Shown piece after piece: positions 61,211 to 64,000 of a stretch of DNA of 64,000 bases (the first letter of the stretch is position 1; every line of letters starts with the position of its first letter). Location: the NCBI RefSeq assembly GCF_003696235.1, contig NZ_RFFJ01000004.1, forward strand, positions 37,281-101,280. Direction: 5' to 3'. The notes under the pieces are model-generated. The model was not told where the DNA came from. It saw only the letters and a program-made list of their open reading frames with translations, and did no database searches. This DNA comes from Streptomyces triticirhizae (GTDB lineage: Bacteria > Actinomycetota > Actinomycetes > Streptomycetales > Streptomycetaceae). Position numbers and translations under genes: made by a program.

Positions 61211-62299
61211 GTGGACAAGATCGTGGACGGCGCGGACGCGGACCGTTCCCCAACGCCGGCCACCGAGCCGACATCCCGGCCCGCGCGCCGGCAACGACGG
61301 GTGTCCATGGCGGATGTCGCGCGGCTGGCCGGGGTCTCCTCGCAGACCGTCTCCCGCGTCTCCAACGGGCATCCCGGCGTCGTGGAGGACACCCGCCAAC
61401 AGGTGCTGGCCGCGATGAAACAGCTGGGCTATCGGCCCAACAGCGCGGCTCGGGCGCTCAAGAGCGGAGAGTTCCGAACGATAGGCGTCATTCTCTTTAC
61501 GCTGTCCACCACGGGCAATGTGCGCACGCTGGAGGCCATCGCCAACTCGGCGGCGGAGCAGGGCTACGCGATCACGCTGCTGCCGGTGGCCGCCCCCACC
61601 CAGGACCAGGTGCGGGGGGCCTTCACCCGGCTCGGCGAGCTGGCCGTGGACGCGATCATCGTGATCATGGAGGTCCACCTGCTGGACGCGGCGACGTTCA
61701 CGCTGCCCCCCAACGTCAGCGTGGTGGTGATGGACTCCGACGCCGGGGACCGCTACAGCGTGGTCGACACCGACCAGGCCGGCGGCGCGCGCGACGCGGT
61801 GCGGCATCTGCTGGACCTGGGGCACGAGACCGTGTGGCATGTGACCGGGCCCCAGGACTCGTTCTCGGCCCAGCGCCGAACCGACGCCTGGCGGGCCGCC
61901 CTGGAGGAGGCCGGTCGGCCGGTGCCGCCTCCGCTCCCCGGGGACTGGACGGCCGAGTCCGGCTACCGGGCGGGGCTGCGGCTGGCCCGGGAGCCGGAGT
62001 GCACCGCCGTGTTCGCCGCCAACGACCAGATGGCGCTGGGGGTGTTGCGGGCCCTGCACGAGCACGGGCGCGCCGTGCCCGACGAGGTGAGCGTGATCGG
62101 CTTCGACGACATCCCCGACTCCAACTCCTTCATCCCGCCGCTCACCACGATCCACCAGGACTTCGCCGAGGTCGGGCGACGCTGCGTGGAGGGGGTGCTG
62201 CGCCAGCTGCGCACCGACACCATGGAACGGGGCACCACGCTGGTGCCGACCTGGATGGTGCGGCGCGAGAGCACCGCGCCCCCGCCCTCCGGGCGCTGA
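61211..62299 (+). CDS. LacI-family regulator of the galactoside operon
   Basis: Regulator of 362 residues. After a low-complexity N-terminal tail of about 30 residues, the helix-turn-helix is VSMADVARLAGVSSQTVSRVSNGHPGVVEDTRQQVLAAMKQLGYRPNSAARALKSG, including the hinge helix. The ligand domain (TIGVILFTLSTTGN..., TAVFAANDQMALGVLRALHEHG, VIGFDDIPDSNSFIPPLTTI) is periplasmic-binding-protein-like. It starts at GTG with GGGAGAG upstream. Galactose, allolactose-like or imported oligosaccharide is the likely inducer. Confidence 0.93.
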   Translation: MDKIVDGADADRSPTPATEPTSRPARRQRRVSMADVARLAGVSSQTVSRVSNGHPGVVEDTRQQVLAAMKQLGYRPNSAARALKSGEFRTIGVILFTLSTTGNVRTLEAIANSAAEQGYAITLLPVAAPTQDQVRGAFTRLGELAVDAIIVIMEVHLLDAATFTLPPNVSVVVMDSDAGDRYSVVDTDQAGGARDAVRHLLDLGHETVWHVTGPQDSFSAQRRTDAWRAALEEAGRPVPPPLPGDWTAESGYRAGLRLAREPECTAVFAANDQMALGVLRALHEHGRAVPDEVSVIGFDDIPDSNSFIPPLTTIHQDFAEVGRRCVEGVLRQLRTDTMERGTTLVPTWMVRRESTAPPPSGR

Positions 62300-62314
62300 A
62301 CGCCGCCGATCATC

Positions 62315-62344
62315 GGTCCCGCCTCGACCATCGGGGGCGGGACC
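62315..62344. terminator. Terminator between LacI and isochorismatase-type genes
   Basis: Perfect 9-bp arms GGTCCCGCC and GGCGGGACC enclose 12 bases between two convergent genes. Confidence 0.65.
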
Positions 62345-62387
62345 GTTCCACCTTCGACAACGCCCGTTTGGTCCCGGTCAGTTGTGG

Positions 62388-63086
62388 TCAGGAGTTCTCA
62401 ACCATGGCGTCGAGCAGGGCGGTCGACTCGGCGGTCCAGCCCAGGCTGCTCTCCACCAGTCCGACGGTCGCGTCGTGGTAGTTCCGCCCCTGGGGTTCGG
62501 CCACGCAGTCGGTGAGCAACAGCGGCCGGTAGTCACGGAACATGGCGTCCCTGATCGTTGACTCCACACAGATGCTCGTCGTACATCCCGTCATGATCAG
62601 GTCCTCGATGCCGAGTTGGCGCAGCTGGTCATCGAGCGTCGTGTTGTGAAAGCCGCTGAACCGGCTCTTACGCACCACCAGGTCCCCCGCCAGGGGCGCC
62701 AACCGGTCCACGATCCGGGTGTTCCAGGTGTCGTGCACCAGCACCCTGCCCTCCGTTCCGTCGGGGGCACTCACCGGCTGACCCACCCGGGCGGCGAGGT
62801 GGATCAGTCGGTTCTTCGACAACTCCGATCCGAGGTCGGACAGGTCCGGTCGGTAGCCATGCTGAAGGTAGACCACACGAAGCCCCTGGCGCCGTGCGGC
62901 CGTCAGCACCCGGGCGATCGGCTCGACGGTCGCGGCGACGGCCGACACATCGGCCCCTGACGCCTCGACCGCTCCCCCCGGGCTGACGAAGTCGTTCTGC
63001 ATGTCCACCACCACGACGGCGGCCCGGGAGGGGCGCAGCACGAAGGGCTCCGGCCGCCCCACCACGGTCAGTTGATCCACGGCCAT
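62388..63086 (-). CDS. Isochorismatase-superfamily cysteine hydrolase
   Basis: Hydrolase of 232 residues. The catalytic triad is visible as Asp in VVVVDMQNDF, Lys in VVRKSRFSGF and Cys in MTGCTTSICVESTIRDA. The cis-peptide bond typical of the family precedes the Cys region. Length and motifs are close to ureidoacrylate amidohydrolase (RutB) and N-carbamoyl-sarcosine-type amidases. The partner TetR gene is divergent, with a dyad between them, so expression is probably substrate-induced. Confidence 0.9.
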   Translation of the reverse strand: MAVDQLTVVGRPEPFVLRPSRAAVVVVDMQNDFVSPGGAVEASGADVSAVAATVEPIARVLTAARRQGLRVVYLQHGYRPDLSDLGSELSKNRLIHLAARVGQPVSAPDGTEGRVLVHDTWNTRIVDRLAPLAGDLVVRKSRFSGFHNTTLDDQLRQLGIEDLIMTGCTTSICVESTIRDAMFRDYRPLLLTDCVAEPQGRNYHDATVGLVESSLGWTAESTALLDAMVENS

Positions 63087-63114
63087 CGCTCCCGCTCCTT
63101 AGAAGTATCCAGCA

Positions 63115-63137
63115 TGTGCACTTTTTGAAAGTACACA
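63115..63137. promoter_or_regulatory. Operator-like dyad between isochorismatase-type and TetR genes
   Basis: TGTGCACTTT and AAAGTACACA form 10-bp arms (9 of 10 paired) around a TTG centre. A second small dyad, GCAC-TTCT-GTGC, follows at 63144-63155. The larger one lies 28 bases before the hydrolase start and about 30 before the TetR start. Confidence 0.75.
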
Positions 63138-63167
63138 GGGCGCGCACTTCTGTGCAAGGCTGGGCCC

Positions 63168-63785
63168 GTGAGCCGATCCATCGAGCAGCCCCTGAACGCC
63201 AGGAGTCGCCGCACGCGACAGGCGATCCTCGCGGCCACCCGCGCCCTGCTGGAGGAACGCGGCCTGGACGCGCTCACCATGGCGGCGGTGGCCGAGCGCG
63301 TCGGTGTCTCGCGCCGTGGGCTCTACCTCCACTTCGCCTCGCGCGGCGAGCTGGTCGCGGCACTCTTCGACTATGTGGCCGGGGTCGAGGGCCTGGAACG
63401 GTCGCTCGAACATGTCTGGGCAGCGCCCGACTCCCCTGCGGCTCTGACCGAATGGGCACACCATCTGGCGCGTTACCACCCCAACGTGCTCGCGGTCGAT
63501 CGAGCCGTGCAGCAGGTGCGCACCCACGACCCGGACGCCCGACGCCACTACGAGCGCGCCAACGCCGCGCAGTTGGCCAACTGCCGTCGGCTGACGCGGT
63601 GGTTGGCCAGGGAGGGCCGGCTGGCCGAGCCCTGGACCGAGGAGAGCGGAGCCGCCCTGCTGTGGTCGCTCGTCTCCAGCGAGGTGATCGGCGGCCTGCT
63701 GGAGGAACAGGGCTGGTCGCGCGAGGAGTTGGGCGAGCGACTGGCGCTACTCTACCGGCGCACCCTGGTGGCCGGCGACGGCTGA
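63168..63785 (+). CDS. TetR-family regulator of the isochorismatase-type gene
   Basis: Regulator of 205 residues from a GTG start. The DNA-binding domain is SRRTRQAILAATRALLEERGLDALTMAAVAERVGVSRRGLYLHFASRGELVAALFDYV. The ligand domain is helical without a recognisable ligand signature. It is divergent from the hydrolase gene, sharing the dyad between them. Confidence 0.92.
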   Translation: MSRSIEQPLNARSRRTRQAILAATRALLEERGLDALTMAAVAERVGVSRRGLYLHFASRGELVAALFDYVAGVEGLERSLEHVWAAPDSPAALTEWAHHLARYHPNVLAVDRAVQQVRTHDPDARRHYERANAAQLANCRRLTRWLAREGRLAEPWTEESGAALLWSLVSSEVIGGLLEEQGWSREELGERLALLYRRTLVAGDG

Positions 63786-63837
63786 GCGCGGTCACACCCC
63801 GGCCGCTCCGGCAGGCCCGAGCGGCACCGAGGGTCGA

Positions 63838-63860
63838 TTGTCAGTGACTCCTGGTAGACA
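63838..63860 (+). promoter_or_regulatory. Promoter resembling the PafBC (RecA-independent DNA-damage) motif
   Basis: TTGTCAGTG is followed after exactly 8 bases by TAGACA. The actinobacterial RecA-independent damage promoter is TTGTCRGTG-N8-TANNNT, so only the final T is off. It lies 54 bases before the start of the truncated gene. The match is direct; the regulatory meaning is by analogy with mycobacteria. Confidence 0.65.
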
Positions 63861-63913
63861 TGACTCCGCAGGTTCGCTACGGAAAGTCATCGGATCGGGA
63901 GCGGAGAGAGATC

Positions 63914-64000
63914 ATGCGCGGCACCACACCAACTCGGGGCGGAAGCCTTATCGGTCGGCTCGTTCACGCGGGGCGGAGCCGGCTCCGCCGCGCGCTCGCG
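63914..64000 (+). CDS. Start of an unidentified gene, cut by the window edge
   Basis: ATG at 63914 has GGAGAGAG at good spacing. The first 29 codons encode MRGTTPTRGGSLIGRLVHAG, then a basic Arg/Leu/Ala stretch (RSRLRRALA). Nothing about function can be read from this much. The upstream promoter resembles the DNA-damage type, so a repair or stress gene is one possibility. The frame remains open to base 64000. Confidence 0.6.
   Translation, partial: MRGTTPTRGGSLIGRLVHAGRSRLRRALA

Overview
The window is very GC-rich, densely coded DNA. Third codon positions are mostly G or C, GTG starts are common, and many stop/start codons overlap (GTGA, ATGA, TGATG). Secreted polysaccharide-degrading enzymes, a snapalysin-type protease, actinobacterial LacI/TetR/IclR/MerR/AraC regulators, an F420-type luciferase-like oxidoreductase and a DtxR/IdeR-type iron box all point to a Streptomyces or close relative. 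I see no rRNA, tRNA, CRISPR array, insertion sequence or prophage. This looks like an ordinary accessory stretch of a linear streptomycete chromosome.

Layout. (1) 1-834: a repeat-rich protein of unknown function. (2) 0.9-6.4 kb: a minus-strand operon for an ABC importer (binding lipoprotein, two permeases, ATPase) ending in a CehA/McbA-type PHP hydrolase. (3) 6.7-7.9 kb: a lone cytochrome P450. (4) 8.0-12.1 kb: a ferric-siderophore ABC importer behind an iron box. (5) 12.3-14.6 kb: an MFS drug exporter divergent from a TetR repressor, with two tandem operator-like dyads between them. (6) 15.4-22.3 kb: a polysaccharide-degradation island with GH76, AA10 LPMO, GH5 cellulase and a GH55-like beta-helix enzyme, interrupted by a cold-shock protein. 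The LPMO has an exact CelR/CebR box, while the GH55-like and GH76 genes carry different LacI-type palindromes. (7) 22.5-26.1 kb: a NitT/TauT-type ABC importer with two permeases, preceded by a possible 11-codon leader peptide. (8) 26.1-29.0 kb: a large NTPase-TPR (STAND-like) protein. (9) 29.2-35.0 kb: a GntP transporter, an IclR regulator and a gentisate-type aromatic ring-cleavage operon.

(10) 35.3-49.4 kb: mixed single genes and small operons: a lactonase, membrane proteins, an aldo/keto reductase, a VOC protein with its TetR, a deacetylase lipoprotein, a GMC oxidoreductase, MerR-YnfA, a luciferase-like oxidoreductase, GNAT, snapalysin, a DJ-1/PfpI protein and a GlxA-type AraC regulator. 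(11) 49.6-55.5 kb: an aldo/keto reductase, GNAT, a DrrAB-like ABC exporter, a LysE exporter, a metallophosphoesterase and a CGNR regulator. (12) 55.6-62.3 kb: a GH42 beta-galactosidase, a sugar ABC importer without its own ATPase, and a divergent LacI regulator with two operators. (13) 62.4-64 kb: an isochorismatase-type hydrolase divergent from a TetR, then a gene cut by the window edge behind a promoter resembling the actinobacterial RecA-independent DNA-damage (PafBC) motif.

The general theme is nutrient scavenging: plant or fungal polysaccharides, galactosides, aromatic acids and iron, each with its own local regulator. Most regulatory sites were found as inverted repeats read by eye, so their assignment to particular regulators is inference unless stated otherwise.
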